Positions 1-9,088 of a stretch of 64,000 bases of DNA are shown here, piece by piece. Each line of letters opens with the position of its first letter. Positions within the stretch are counted from its first letter, which is position 1. The notes below the pieces were generated by a model. That model saw nothing but the letters and a program-made list of their open reading frames with translations. It made no database searches and was not told the origin of the DNA. Source of the stretch: Paenibacillus sp. FSL R7-0204 (GTDB taxonomy: Bacteria > Bacillota > Bacilli > Paenibacillales > Paenibacillaceae); contig NZ_JBBOCA010000001.1 in the NCBI RefSeq assembly GCF_038002225.1, positions 2,356,001 through 2,420,000 on the forward strand, given 5' to 3'. The position numbers and the translations under genes were made by a program.

Positions 1-225
1 GGCAGCGAAACGATGTCTTTTGCCACCAAGGCTACACAGATTGAAGATACGACGGGAGCAGGCGATGCCTTCTGGTCCGGGTTCTATACAGCTATTATCA
101 AAGGCTATACGCTCACAGAGGCGCTGGAGCTTGGATTTGCTGTCAGTGCGTACAAACTGAAATTCACGGGTGCGGTAGTCGATCTGCCTGCGCTTGCGGT
201 CATTAAGCAACAATTCAACCTGTAG
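1..225 (+). CDS. PfkB-family sugar kinase, C-terminal end (partial)
   Basis: The frame is open at the left edge, so only the last 74 residues are visible. They contain the GAGD motif (visible residues 19-22) of the PfkB/ribokinase fold, where the Asp is the catalytic base and the glycines form the anion hole. The tail after it has the usual helical length for the family. Its stop codon overlaps the Shine-Dalgarno of the sucrose phosphorylase gene 14 bases downstream, so the two are cotranscribed. Sucrose phosphorolysis releases fructose, so a fructokinase role is the natural guess. The substrate-binding half is outside the window, so this cannot be confirmed. Confidence 0.85.
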   Translation, partial: GSETMSFATKATQIEDTTGAGDAFWSGFYTAIIKGYTLTEALELGFAVSAYKLKFTGAVVDLPALAVIKQQFNL

Positions 226-238
226 GAGGCTTCTTAAG

Positions 239-1705
239 ATGACACTGAAGAATCAAGTACAGTTAATTACTTATCCCGATTCACTGGGGGGAGACCTGAA
301 GCAACTGCATCAGGTGCTGCGCGGTCCCTTCGCAGGGCTCTTTGCCGGGGGGATTCACATCCTTCCGCCCTTTCCTTCTTCGGGGGACCGCGGCTTTGCC
401 CCGCTGACTTATCTGGAGATCGAGCCGGAATTCGGCACCTGGGAGGACATCCGCAGCCTTGGGGAAGAATTCGATGTGCTGGTGGATCTGATGGTCAATC
501 ATATCTCCAGGCAATCGCCGTATTTCCAGGACTTCCTGGAGCACGGCCGGGCTTCTGAATATGCGGATCTGTTCATCACCCTGGACAAGATCTGGGAGAA
601 TGGCGAGCCTGTACGTGCGGATGTCGGGAAGATGTTCCTGCGGCGGCCGCTGCCGTATTCTACCTTCACAACCTCCGGAGGGGGGGAAGAGAAGGTCTGG
701 ACCACTTTTGGTAAAACCGACCCTTCCGAGCAGATTGATCTGGATATCCATTCTCCGCTTACCCGCGACCTGCTGCGGCAGTTCTTCCTGAATTTCAAAG
801 AGCAGAATGTCAAGATCGTCAGGCTGGATGCGGTCGGATACGTGATCAAGAAGCTGGGCACCAGTTGTTTCTATGTGGAGCCGGAGATCTATGAATTCCT
901 GGGCTGGATTAAGGAGATGGCCGATTCGCTGGATATCGAGCTGCTGCCGGAGGTGCATGCACATCACAGTATCCAGACCAAGCTATCGGAATACGGCTGC
1001 TGGATCTATGATTTCATTCTGCCTTACCGCGTGCTTGAGGCGCTTACGTGCAGATCCAATACGGCACTGTACGACTATCTGCGGACCCGCACTCATAAGC
1101 AGTTCACGATGCTGGACTGTCATGATGGTGTTCCGGTGAAGCCCGATCTGGATGAGCTGATCGATACGAAGGAAGCGCGGGAGCTGGTGGATCTCTGCGT
1201 GGAGCGCGGAGCGAACCTGAGCCTGATTCTGTCCGAGGAGCATAAGGCGCCGGATGGCTTCGATGTCCATCAGATCCGCTGCACGTATTACAGTGCGCTG
1301 AATGAAGATGACGATGCTTATCTGGCAGCCAGAGCGATTCAATTCTTCGCACCGGGTATTCCTCAGGTCTATTATGTAGGATTGCTGGCTGGACGCAATG
1401 ATCTGGAGCAGGTCGCCCTGACAGGCGAAGGGCGGGAGATCAACCGCCATAACTATACGCTGGAAGAGATTGAAGCCGAATCACAGCGCGAGGTTGTGCA
1501 GCGTCTGATGAGGCTGATACGCTTCCGCAATGAGTATAGCGCCTTCAATGGAACCTTCCGGGTACTTGAGGCAGAGGCGGGTGAAATCAGGCTGATGTGG
1601 GAGCAAGGAACAGCATATTGCCGGCTGCATATTAACCTGCAGAATTATAAGACTGTTATCGAATATATAGATCAGCAGGGACAAGAAGCGGTATACTGGG
1701 TCTGA
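239..1705 (+). CDS. Sucrose phosphorylase-type GH13_18 enzyme
   Basis: A 488-residue cytoplasmic enzyme (no signal peptide), the usual length for sucrose phosphorylases (about 490). GH13 landmarks are in place: nucleophile Asp197 in RLDAVGY, acid/base Glu238 in LPEVHAHH, and the third acid Asp296 in the LDCHDG motif. It should convert sucrose plus phosphate to glucose-1-phosphate and fructose. Related subfamily members act on sucrose-6'-phosphate or glucosylglycerate; the motifs alone do not separate these. The start at 239 is chosen because TAGGAGGC sits 9 bases upstream; an in-frame start at 194 would lie inside the kinase gene and has no ribosome binding site. A sugar kinase directly upstream fits use of the released fructose. 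Confidence 0.88.
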   Translation: MTLKNQVQLITYPDSLGGDLKQLHQVLRGPFAGLFAGGIHILPPFPSSGDRGFAPLTYLEIEPEFGTWEDIRSLGEEFDVLVDLMVNHISRQSPYFQDFLEHGRASEYADLFITLDKIWENGEPVRADVGKMFLRRPLPYSTFTTSGGGEEKVWTTFGKTDPSEQIDLDIHSPLTRDLLRQFFLNFKEQNVKIVRLDAVGYVIKKLGTSCFYVEPEIYEFLGWIKEMADSLDIELLPEVHAHHSIQTKLSEYGCWIYDFILPYRVLEALTCRSNTALYDYLRTRTHKQFTMLDCHDGVPVKPDLDELIDTKEARELVDLCVERGANLSLILSEEHKAPDGFDVHQIRCTYYSALNEDDDAYLAARAIQFFAPGIPQVYYVGLLAGRNDLEQVALTGEGREINRHNYTLEEIEAESQREVVQRLMRLIRFRNEYSAFNGTFRVLEAEAGEIRLMWEQGTAYCRLHINLQNYKTVIEYIDQQGQEAVYWV

Positions 1706-1725
1706 TTCTAATTCGTTAAGGGGGA

Positions 1726-2532
1726 ATGATGATGGCTACAATGCAAATTAGCCTGTTCTCGGCAAGTCTGAAGCGGGAGGTCACGATCCAGGCCATATTG
1801 CCGGTGGATCTGCCGGAGGGCTGGGGTTTGCCTGCCTGGTCGGGGCAGCCCTTGAAATCGCTCTATCTGCTGCACGGCTTCTCCGGCAGCCAGAACGACT
1901 GGCTGAACTTCTCCAGAATCAGGGAGCTGGCAGACAGGCATCAGGTGGCCGTATTCATGCCGGCCGGGGAGAACCGCTTCTATGTCAATGATGAGCTTAG
2001 GGAAGAATACTACGGTGAGTATATCGGCAGGGAGCTGGTAGAGTTCACCCGCAAGCTGTTCCCGCTATCAGCAGCCAGAGAGGATACCTGGATCGGCGGC
2101 TTATCGATGGGCGGCTACGGTGCGATCCGCAACGGCCTGAAATACGCGGAGCGCTTCGGCCGGATCATCGCCTTGTCCTCGGCCTTAATTCCGTATAGAG
2201 TAGCCAATATTGCCCCAGACTATAAAGACGGAATTGCCAGTTATTCCTACTATGCCAGCGTCTTCGGCGATCTGAGTAAGCTGCTCGGCAGCGACAAGGA
2301 CCCCGAGCAGCTGGTGCGTGATGTGAAGGCGCAGGGACTAGCCCTGCCGGAGCTGTACATGGCGTGCGGAACCGAGGACATGCTGCTGGATGTGAACCGC
2401 CGGTTCCATCAGTTCCTGGAAGGCGAGCAGGCCGCCCATTACTATGAAGAAGGCCCTGGCGACCATAACTGGGTGTACTGGGATAAGCATATCGAAGCTG
2501 CGCTGGATTGGGCGGCTGCTCCTGTGATTTGA
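1726..2532 (+). CDS. Alpha/beta-hydrolase esterase (esterase D / FrmB-like)
   Basis: A 268-residue cytoplasmic alpha/beta hydrolase. It shows an oxyanion-hole segment YLLHGFSGS, the nucleophile elbow GLSMGGYG with Ser127, a late Asp in CGTEDMLLD and a His in GDHNWVYW. This is the pattern of the esterase D / S-formylglutathione hydrolase / acetyl-xylan-esterase-like family. The true substrate is unknown; in a sugar cluster, removal of acetyl or feruloyl groups from imported oligosaccharides is plausible. Three ATG codons lie in a row (1726, 1729, 1732) after AAGGGGG; the third has the best spacing, so the start may be six bases later. It follows the phosphorylase by about 20 bases, suggesting one operon. 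Confidence 0.8.
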   Translation: MMMATMQISLFSASLKREVTIQAILPVDLPEGWGLPAWSGQPLKSLYLLHGFSGSQNDWLNFSRIRELADRHQVAVFMPAGENRFYVNDELREEYYGEYIGRELVEFTRKLFPLSAAREDTWIGGLSMGGYGAIRNGLKYAERFGRIIALSSALIPYRVANIAPDYKDGIASYSYYASVFGDLSKLLGSDKDPEQLVRDVKAQGLALPELYMACGTEDMLLDVNRRFHQFLEGEQAAHYYEEGPGDHNWVYWDKHIEAALDWAAAPVI

Positions 2533-2614
2533 TTATTAATTGGGAAAATTGGCGAGTCACGGCTGTCCCAATGCGAATAATTTTCACGTAATCAACCGCA
2601 AATTGCATACTTAT

Positions 2615-2657
2615 ACGCCCCTGGGTCTGGCCTAAGAAGGTATCGGCTCAGGGGCGT
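2615..2657 (+). other. Inverted repeat upstream of histidine kinase gene
   Basis: A perfect 9-bp inverted repeat (ACGCCCCTG at 2615-2623, CAGGGGCGT at 2649-2657) separated by 25 bases lies between the esterase and histidine kinase genes. There is no T-run after it, so it is not a standard terminator. It could partly separate the two transcripts or be an operator. Confidence 0.4.
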
Positions 2658-2687
2658 GCTGAATTCCGGGGAAAGGAAGAGGCGGGG

Positions 2688-4406
2688 ATGATCCGAACCA
2701 ACAGTATCGTGTTCAAATTTGCGTTGCAAATGACAGTGATTCTTGCGATCCTGCTGTCTATCCTTGTTCTGAGTAACATCTACTCCCTGGAGGTTGTGCG
2801 AAGCAATGCACTGACTAGCTCGCGTAATACACTGGCCCTCTATCAGGCCAACATTCATAATAATTTCAACAATTTCTCCAAGGACCTCATTGAGGTGTTC
2901 GACCATAACGTGGATGCCGCCGTGAATTCGGCGGGAATGGATGAGAACAGCCGGTATTTCAGGGTCCAGCAGCTCAAGAATAGCCTGCAGGCAAAAATAG
3001 CAGGTGATAATTCGAGCGACGGCATGTTCATCAGGCTCTCGGATGAGCTGGTGCTGGAGCAGTTCAACCGCCGGATTCAATCGGAGGATAAGCTGGCTCT
3101 GGTGGATTTTATTAATATGCATAAATTCAGTACGGCTCCGGCAGAACACAGCGGGGAATGGAAGGTCTTCCAGATCCGCGGCGAGTCCTACTTGTTCAAA
3201 TATATTTCGTATTCAGGAGTCAGCTTCGGAACGCTGGTGAAAGCAGACACGCTGCTGGCCATGGTCGACAGGGGAGGGAATGATCAGAACCGGTATGTGC
3301 TGAGTGATTCGAAAGGAACTATACTGGCAGCGAGTAATATCTCACTGCAGGAGGGCGGGGCGACGCTTGAGAGCTTAAGCAGGCAGTATAAGCGGGATTA
3401 CCTGATTGTATCTGAACCGATCGGCGAGTTCGGGCAGATGACTCAAATGGTTGCCAAGGGCAGTCTGTTCTCGGGCCTGAAGCTGATCCAGTGGGGGATC
3501 GCCCTGCTGGCGGTTCTCTCGGTCATCGTGGTGCCACTGGTGCTGAGATTCCTGACGAGGGATGTACTGAGGCCGATTCTGGAGCTGGTGAAGGCGGCGA
3601 AGGCGGTCGAGCAGGGGCAGCTGGAATACCAAATTCCGCAGAATACCCCCTACTCGCTGGAATTCCTGAAGCTGTTCCATGCGCTGGAGTCCATGGTCAG
3701 TGAGATCAAGGATCTGAAGATCCAGTCCTATGAAGAACAGATCGAGATCAGCCGCGCCGAGATCAAGTATCTGCAGATGCAGATCCGGCCCCATTTTTTC
3801 CTGAATGCGATCTCAACGATCACCAGCCTAACCTATCAGAATAAAAACGAGGAGATCCGCCGGCTGATCCACTGCCTCTCCGAGCATCTCCGGTATATGT
3901 TCAGAGGGGGGCTGATGGAAGTGACGATGGAGGAGGAGATCCGGCATACTGAGAATTATATCCGGATGCAGGAGATCCGTTATCCTGAGCAGATTTTTTT
4001 CATGATCGAGATGCAGGAGGAAGCGCGGCAGGTGCCGATTCCGCAGTTCATGATTCAGACCTTTGTGGAAAATACGTTCAAGCATGCTATGTTCGTTCAG
4101 GAGCTGTTGTCCATCTTCATTAGGGTGCGGATGGAGCGGCGTGACGATAGTTCATTGGTCAGCATTGTAATAGAAGATAACGGGGCAGGTTTCGCTTCTG
4201 AGTGGCTGGATCAGCCGGAGCGCGAAGAGGCAGGAGAGGATGGAGGCAGAGTGGGCATTGCCAATATCCGTAAGACCCTCAGACTGCTCTACAAACGGGA
4301 GGATCTGCTAAAGCTGTCGAATATTGAGTCTGCAGGTGCGAGGGTTGAGCTGTGGATTCCTGTGAAGCCAACGGAATGGAGCCAGTCCGGCTTAGAGGGA
4401 GGATAA
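2688..4406 (+). CDS. Sensor histidine kinase, YesM/LytS type
   Basis: A 572-residue membrane kinase. One transmembrane helix lies near residues 10-32, followed by an extracytoplasmic sensor region of about 230 residues, a second helix near 265-285, a HAMP linker, a His_kinase domain with the phospho-acceptor His369 in the IRPHFFLN motif, and a HATPase with N-box FVENTFKHA and a glycine-rich G-box near VGIANIRKT. This is the architecture of YesM-type kinases that sense carbohydrate state outside the cell. The response regulator begins two bases after its stop and an ABC importer follows, so it most likely controls sugar uptake. The ligand is not predictable. Confidence 0.92.
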   Translation: MIRTNSIVFKFALQMTVILAILLSILVLSNIYSLEVVRSNALTSSRNTLALYQANIHNNFNNFSKDLIEVFDHNVDAAVNSAGMDENSRYFRVQQLKNSLQAKIAGDNSSDGMFIRLSDELVLEQFNRRIQSEDKLALVDFINMHKFSTAPAEHSGEWKVFQIRGESYLFKYISYSGVSFGTLVKADTLLAMVDRGGNDQNRYVLSDSKGTILAASNISLQEGGATLESLSRQYKRDYLIVSEPIGEFGQMTQMVAKGSLFSGLKLIQWGIALLAVLSVIVVPLVLRFLTRDVLRPILELVKAAKAVEQGQLEYQIPQNTPYSLEFLKLFHALESMVSEIKDLKIQSYEEQIEISRAEIKYLQMQIRPHFFLNAISTITSLTYQNKNEEIRRLIHCLSEHLRYMFRGGLMEVTMEEEIRHTENYIRMQEIRYPEQIFFMIEMQEEARQVPIPQFMIQTFVENTFKHAMFVQELLSIFIRVRMERRDDSSLVSIVIEDNGAGFASEWLDQPEREEAGEDGGRVGIANIRKTLRLLYKREDLLKLSNIESAGARVELWIPVKPTEWSQSGLEGG

Positions 4407-4407
4407 T

Positions 4408-6003
4408 ATGCGTTGTATGCTGATTGACGATGATATTCCTACAATTGAAGCGCTGCGCGGCATTGTGAATTGGGAGGAATTCGGAATTACGGAAGTGTTA
4501 GCCGCTCATAATATACAGGATGCGAAGCAACTATTCGAGAACGGCGAGCCGGATCTGATGATTTGCGATATTGAAATGCCGCGCGGGTCGGGCATAGATA
4601 TGATCAAGTGGGCCAGAGACCGTCATTATGAAGGCGGATTCATCTTCCTGACCTGTCATGAGAGCTTCACCTTCGCCTCCAAGGCGATCTCGTATGACGC
4701 CGACTCGTATCTGGTCAAGCCGCTGGACAAGCAGGAACTGGAAGCGGCGCTGCGCAAGTCGATGGATACGTTGAAGAACAAAATCATGTTAGGCGAATAC
4801 AGCAAGCTGGGCCATGCGTGGCTGAAGAACCAGGATCTGATAGAACGCAGCTTCTGGAGCGATGTGCTGACGGCAACGATCTCTCCCCGGCCCCAGCTGA
4901 TCCAGAGTGAGGTGCAGAAGCGGGAGCTGTCCATCCTGGTGCATGCGGAGTACAGGCTGCTGCTGGTAAGCGTTCCCCGCTCCCAGATTGAACGGGAATG
5001 GGATGAGAGCATCTTCCATTACGCCCTCTCGAATCTGGTCTCTGAAATTCTCAGCAACCGGGTGGGCAGCGGACGGATGATTGCCTATCAGGTCGATAAA
5101 GTATTCTACAATGCGATCATTGTGGAGAATCCGGCGGATATGAAGGAGCTGGAGGCAAGCGCCGGAGAGATCATCCGGCTGTCCAGGCAGTATCTGAAAT
5201 GTACGGCTACCTGTTACTTCAGTGAGCCTGCGGCGATCTCCCGCCTGGCGCAGCTTAAGACGGAGCTGGAGCAGGCGGATGAGTCGAATATTATTTTCCG
5301 GGGCAAGCTGCATGTGCCGGATAAGCCCTTCCATGTGGATCTGACCGAGCGCTTCACCCTGGATACGGAGCTGTTCACCCTGCTGTTCGTCCAGAAGGAG
5401 AAGGCACAGATTGTGAACCGGCTCAAGAAAGAACTGGAGCTGCTGACGAGTCTGAATAAGCTGGATGCGGCCACGCTCCATTCGATCCGCGAGGACCTGC
5501 TTCAGGTGGTCTATTCGCTGCTTGCGCGGCACCACATTCAGGCACACCGCCTCTTCGAGGGCGAGCTCAGCCAGCAATTGGCCCAGGATGCCGAGAGCAG
5601 CGTGTTCGACTTCATGAAATGGGCGCAGGCGCTGACGGACAAGACGCTCGATTCCATCAAGGAGGTGCTGCAGGCCGAAGGGGTGGTTGAGCGGGCCAAG
5701 CGGTTCATTCAGGAGCACTATACCCAGGATCTGAGCCGGGAGGATGTTGCAGCCAGCGTATACCTGACCGCAGATTATCTGGCCAAGGTATTCAAGAACG
5801 GGACCGGCCAGACTGTGAAGGAGTACCTGAACGACTGCCGGATCAGAGCGGCGAAGCTGAGGCTGGTCGAGAGCACAGCGAGCATCGGGGAGATTGCCAT
5901 GGATACGGGCTTCGATACCCTCTCCTATTTCTCCACCGTATTCAAAAAATGGACAGGCGAAACCCCGGCAGCCTACCGCTTGAGGCACAAATCTGCTCCA
6001 TGA
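4408..6003 (+). CDS. AraC-type response regulator, YesN family
   Basis: A 531-residue regulator. The receiver domain (about 1-120) has acidic residues DDD near the N-terminus, phospho-acceptor Asp54 in ICDIEMP and the conserved Lys in LVKPLD. A long middle region of unknown fold (about 130-420) follows, then a C-terminal AraC/XylS double helix-turn-helix (about 430-528) with the typical IGEIAMDTGFDTLSYFSTVFKK signature. It is translationally coupled to the kinase (GGATAATATG junction). Its probable target is the adjacent importer operon starting at 6535, read in the same direction after a 530-base gap. Confidence 0.92.
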   Translation: MRCMLIDDDIPTIEALRGIVNWEEFGITEVLAAHNIQDAKQLFENGEPDLMICDIEMPRGSGIDMIKWARDRHYEGGFIFLTCHESFTFASKAISYDADSYLVKPLDKQELEAALRKSMDTLKNKIMLGEYSKLGHAWLKNQDLIERSFWSDVLTATISPRPQLIQSEVQKRELSILVHAEYRLLLVSVPRSQIEREWDESIFHYALSNLVSEILSNRVGSGRMIAYQVDKVFYNAIIVENPADMKELEASAGEIIRLSRQYLKCTATCYFSEPAAISRLAQLKTELEQADESNIIFRGKLHVPDKPFHVDLTERFTLDTELFTLLFVQKEKAQIVNRLKKELELLTSLNKLDAATLHSIREDLLQVVYSLLARHHIQAHRLFEGELSQQLAQDAESSVFDFMKWAQALTDKTLDSIKEVLQAEGVVERAKRFIQEHYTQDLSREDVAASVYLTADYLAKVFKNGTGQTVKEYLNDCRIRAAKLRLVESTASIGEIAMDTGFDTLSYFSTVFKKWTGETPAAYRLRHKSAP

Positions 6004-6014
6004 TGATGACCATT

Positions 6015-6054
6015 AAGAAGCTCCGCTTCTCCTACCGGAGGCGGGGCTTCTTGC
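6015..6054 (+). terminator. Hairpin terminator after two-component operon
   Basis: AAGAAGC...GCTTCTT arms, with inner pairing of CTCCGC to GCGGGG and TCTCC to GGAG, begin 12 bases after the response-regulator stop. The T-run is weak (CTTCTTGCT), so termination may be partial. It separates the two-component genes from the importer operon. Confidence 0.55.
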
Positions 6055-6165
6055 TGAGCAGGCAGGTATCGTGCCTAAGGTGCGCAGCATCCTGCTGGTT
6101 GACTGACTGGAGGTGCTGGAAACTATGTTAAGGGAACTAGGAGAAGGTTGCTCCTGCGCAGAATT

Positions 6166-6350
6166 TAGTTGGATTTTATACACCTGTTGCCGAACATATG
6201 AACGCTGACGGAGGAATAGTTGGATAACAACACTTAATTAGACATAATTCCGGCAAAGCAGAGAAAATGCTGAAATTAGATGCTGTTTTTCCACTTGTTG
6301 GGGTAACTTTAGAAGAAATGGAGAAATTAGAATACGTTTTTCCACTTGTT
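6166..6350 (+). repeat. Dispersed ~185-bp intergenic repeat, copy A
   Basis: This stretch fills most of the gene-free interval 6004-6534. It shares an ordered series of short blocks with 54528-54717: AGTTGGATT at the start, TGGATAA.CA.CACTTAATT, TAGATGCTGTTT.TCCACTTGTT, and a last AAATTAGA.TAC.TTTTTCCA block. The second and third blocks are roughly inverse to each other, so the element could fold. Nothing here resembles a protein. The rest of the interval (6355-6534) holds the importer promoter region. Confidence 0.6.
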
Positions 6351-6534
6351 TGTTTGCCAAGGCCGGGCGTTCTGCCGCCGTCCCCCAGAGAACTAATTAG
6401 CAATGCAGAGCCGAGAATCCTCGCCCCCCGCCCAGTGCGGTTTTTTATAAAAACTGCCCGTATTATTGAAAGCCCGCCCCCCTCCAGGGCCGGTACAATG
6501 AGAGTGTAAATATAGAACAGGAGGCATGATGATA

Positions 6535-8076
6535 ATGAAGAAAAAGGGGTTAGGTTCACTGCTGCTGTCCATGGTAATCTGCGGTTCGCTGCTCTCCGCC
6601 TGCGGCGGCAATTCCAATACATCGTCCAAGAATTCCGCGGATACGGAAGCGAAGGCCAAGGTGGCTGAGATTGTATTCGCACTGCCCTCCTTCAACCGGA
6701 TTCCCGATGATCTCAGCAAGGTGACGAATGCGATCAACGCCATCACAACGGAGAAGATTGGGGTGAAGGTGGACTTCCGCCTCTTCGGCCCGGCAGATTA
6801 CGCCCAGAAGGTCAATCTCGCGCTCCAGAGCGGGGAGAAGATGGATGTCTTCACCACTCTCGGACAATTCTCCAACTATGTATCCAAGAGCCAGGTGGCT
6901 CCGCTCGAAGAGCTGCTTCCCGAACACGGCAAAGAGCTGACAGCCATTCTGGATAAGGATTTCGGGCCGGATATTCTCAAAACCACCACGATGGACGGAC
7001 ATATCTACGGCATTCCTGTAAATAAAGGGATGGCGCTGCCGACCAATATCATCTACAACGCGGATATGCTCGCAGAGGCGGGCGTAGCAGCAGACTCCAT
7101 CCAATCGGTAGAGGATCTGCCTGCCGTGTTCGGTGCGGTGAAGCAGAAGCTGCCGGATGTGGTTCCGTTTGGCCCGATTAACGTAAATCCAACGGATACG
7201 GGACTTGTGAACTGGATGAAGGGTGCAAGCAAGGTGGATTATCTGACCGATACGACCGGAGTCGGTGTCGTGATCGGTGACAACGGCAAGGTCGTTAACT
7301 TCTACGAATCGGATGTCTTCAAGAACGGGATACAGATGATGAGAGACTGGTTCGAGGCCGGGTATCTGCAGAAGGATACCGCAACTACGACAATTACAGC
7401 GATGGAGATGGTATCCTCCGGGCGCGGCTTCTCCTTCCTGGGCGGATACAGCGGCATGGAGGTTGGCAAGCAGCTGAGTGCGCAGGTCGGCAAAAATATT
7501 GAGACGAAGCGCATCGCCCCATTTTACTTCGATACAAGCGCCGTGAACTCGGTAACCTGGATGGTCTCCAGCACCTCGAAAGAGACGGAGGCCGCCGTGA
7601 AGTTCCTGAACCTGCTCTACACCGACAAAGAGCTGATTAACACCATTCTCTTCGGAATCGAAGGGGAGGATTACCTCAAGGTAGATGAGCATCATGTGAA
7701 ATTCCCGGAAGGCATGGACGCCAATACGGTGCCTTATACAGCCATGCTTAGCTCAGGGATCGTAGGCTCCGAATCGCTCCAGTATCAGCTGGAGGGAATC
7801 GACTGGTCGGATGTGGAACTGAAGCTGAAGGAGAATAAGGATACCGCAAGATCGCCGTATTTCGGCTTCATCTTCGACCAGGGTCAAGTGAAGACGCAGA
7901 TAAGCGCTGTGAATAACGTGGTCAGCCAGTTCCTGCCGGCGCTGGTCAGCGGATCGGTGGACCCGGAGACCATTATCCCGAAATTCATCAGTGCGCTGAA
8001 GGATGCAGGTGCCGAGGCTATTATTGACAGCAAGCAGAAGCAGCTGGATGCATGGCTTGCCGCACAACAGCAATAA
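6535..8076 (+). CDS. Carbohydrate ABC transporter solute-binding lipoprotein
   Basis: A 513-residue lipoprotein. The signal peptide runs to a lipobox LLSAC with Cys23, followed by a short Gly/Ser/Asn linker and a long family 1-type extracellular binding protein, as in LplA/YtcQ-like oligosaccharide receptors (about 500-550 residues). AGGAGG at 6519-6524 is 10 bases before this ATG; two earlier ATGs (6526, 6529) crowd the ribosome binding site and would only add three residues. Two permease genes follow. No ATPase gene is present, so a shared MsmX-type ATPase encoded elsewhere is expected. Control by the upstream YesM/YesN pair is inferred from position. Confidence 0.9.
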   Translation: MKKKGLGSLLLSMVICGSLLSACGGNSNTSSKNSADTEAKAKVAEIVFALPSFNRIPDDLSKVTNAINAITTEKIGVKVDFRLFGPADYAQKVNLALQSGEKMDVFTTLGQFSNYVSKSQVAPLEELLPEHGKELTAILDKDFGPDILKTTTMDGHIYGIPVNKGMALPTNIIYNADMLAEAGVAADSIQSVEDLPAVFGAVKQKLPDVVPFGPINVNPTDTGLVNWMKGASKVDYLTDTTGVGVVIGDNGKVVNFYESDVFKNGIQMMRDWFEAGYLQKDTATTTITAMEMVSSGRGFSFLGGYSGMEVGKQLSAQVGKNIETKRIAPFYFDTSAVNSVTWMVSSTSKETEAAVKFLNLLYTDKELINTILFGIEGEDYLKVDEHHVKFPEGMDANTVPYTAMLSSGIVGSESLQYQLEGIDWSDVELKLKENKDTARSPYFGFIFDQGQVKTQISAVNNVVSQFLPALVSGSVDPETIIPKFISALKDAGAEAIIDSKQKQLDAWLAAQQQ

Positions 8077-8096
8077 CCATTATATGAATGTGCTGT

Positions 8097-8124
8097 GGGC
8101 GGAGCGGTAACAGAGGCTCTGCCC
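8097..8124 (+). other. mRNA hairpin between binding-protein and permease genes
   Basis: A 9-bp stem (GGGCGGAGC with GCTCTGCCC, one G-U pair) sits between the binding-protein stop and the permease start. It has no T-run. Hairpins here are common in importer operons and usually protect the abundant binding-protein mRNA or lower downstream expression. Confidence 0.5.
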
Positions 8125-8146
8125 CCGGCCATGGAGGTGAACCGGC

Positions 8147-9076
8147 ATGACTGCCAGACGCAAGTCCCCATCCAAGCCGCTCAAAAAAACATTGCCGCTC
8201 CTCATACTCGCGGGTCCAGGCCTGCTGTATTTTCTCATTAATAGCTATTTCCCTATGTTCGGGGTGTTCATCGCCTTCAAGGATGTCAATTATGCCAAAG
8301 GCATCTTCGGCAGCGACTGGATCGGCTTCAAGAACTTCACCTTTCTCTTCCAGACCAGTGATGCCTGGATTATGACCCGCAACACGCTGCTGTACAACCT
8401 GGCGTTCATTGCGCTTGGAACCGTAGTCTCCATCATCATAGCTATTCTGATGTCGGAGCTGCTGAACAAGCTGTACTCAAAGCTGTTCATGACCGGGCTG
8501 ATTCTGCCCAACCTGATCTCGATGATCGTACTCTCGCTGCTTGTCTTCGCTTTTCTGAATGCTGACAGCGGGTTCGTGAACCATTCGATTCTGCTGCCGC
8601 TGGGCATACCGGAGATCAACTGGTATTCGGAGGCGAAATACTGGCCGTACCTGCTGGTCCTTATACAGATCTGGAAGACGGCAGGCTACGGCTCGATTGT
8701 CTATTTTGCCTCGATTGCCGGAATTGACAAGAGCATCTATGAGTCGGCCAAAATCGACGGAGCCGGAAAGCTGAAGCAGATCCGCATGATTACCCTGCCG
8801 CTGCTGAAGCCGACCATTATTGTGCTGGTGCTGATGTCGATGGGCCGGATTTTCAACTCCGACTTCGGCTTGTTCTATCAGGTGCCTATGAACTCCGGTG
8901 CGCTGTACAGCACTACCCAGACGATTGATACGTATGTCTACCGCGCCTTGATGCAGCTCAATGATATTGGAATGTCGGCAGCCGCCGGTCTGTATCAGTC
9001 GCTGGTCGGCTTTGCCCTTGTGCTTACGGTCAATGCCATCGTCAAGAAGGTCAATCCAGAAAACGCTTTGTTCTAG
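8147..9076 (+). CDS. Sugar ABC transporter permease, LplB type
   Basis: A 309-residue inner-membrane permease with about six transmembrane helices after a short basic N-terminus. The cytoplasmic EAA loop, ESAKIDGAGKLKQIRMITLPLLKP, which docks the ATPase, lies in the C-terminal half. It belongs to the LplB/YtcP class that works with large oligosaccharide receptors. GGAGGTGAACC precedes the ATG. It is about 60% similar by eye to the 30471 permease, including the shared QVPMNSGALYS/P stretch, so the two importers are paralogous. Confidence 0.92.
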   Translation: MTARRKSPSKPLKKTLPLLILAGPGLLYFLINSYFPMFGVFIAFKDVNYAKGIFGSDWIGFKNFTFLFQTSDAWIMTRNTLLYNLAFIALGTVVSIIIAILMSELLNKLYSKLFMTGLILPNLISMIVLSLLVFAFLNADSGFVNHSILLPLGIPEINWYSEAKYWPYLLVLIQIWKTAGYGSIVYFASIAGIDKSIYESAKIDGAGKLKQIRMITLPLLKPTIIVLVLMSMGRIFNSDFGLFYQVPMNSGALYSTTQTIDTYVYRALMQLNDIGMSAAAGLYQSLVGFALVLTVNAIVKKVNPENALF

Positions 9077-9088
9077 GAGGAAATTCGG

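Noticed and set aside
4789..5988. A 399-codon minus-strand frame
   Set aside because: It is the mirror of the response-regulator gene, a common artefact in GC-biased codons; no ribosome binding site or domain.
6466..6499. TTGAAA and TACAAT as a promoter for the first importer
   Set aside because: The spacer is 22 bases, too long for a sigma-A promoter. The TACAAT alone may serve with an activator, but this cannot be supported.
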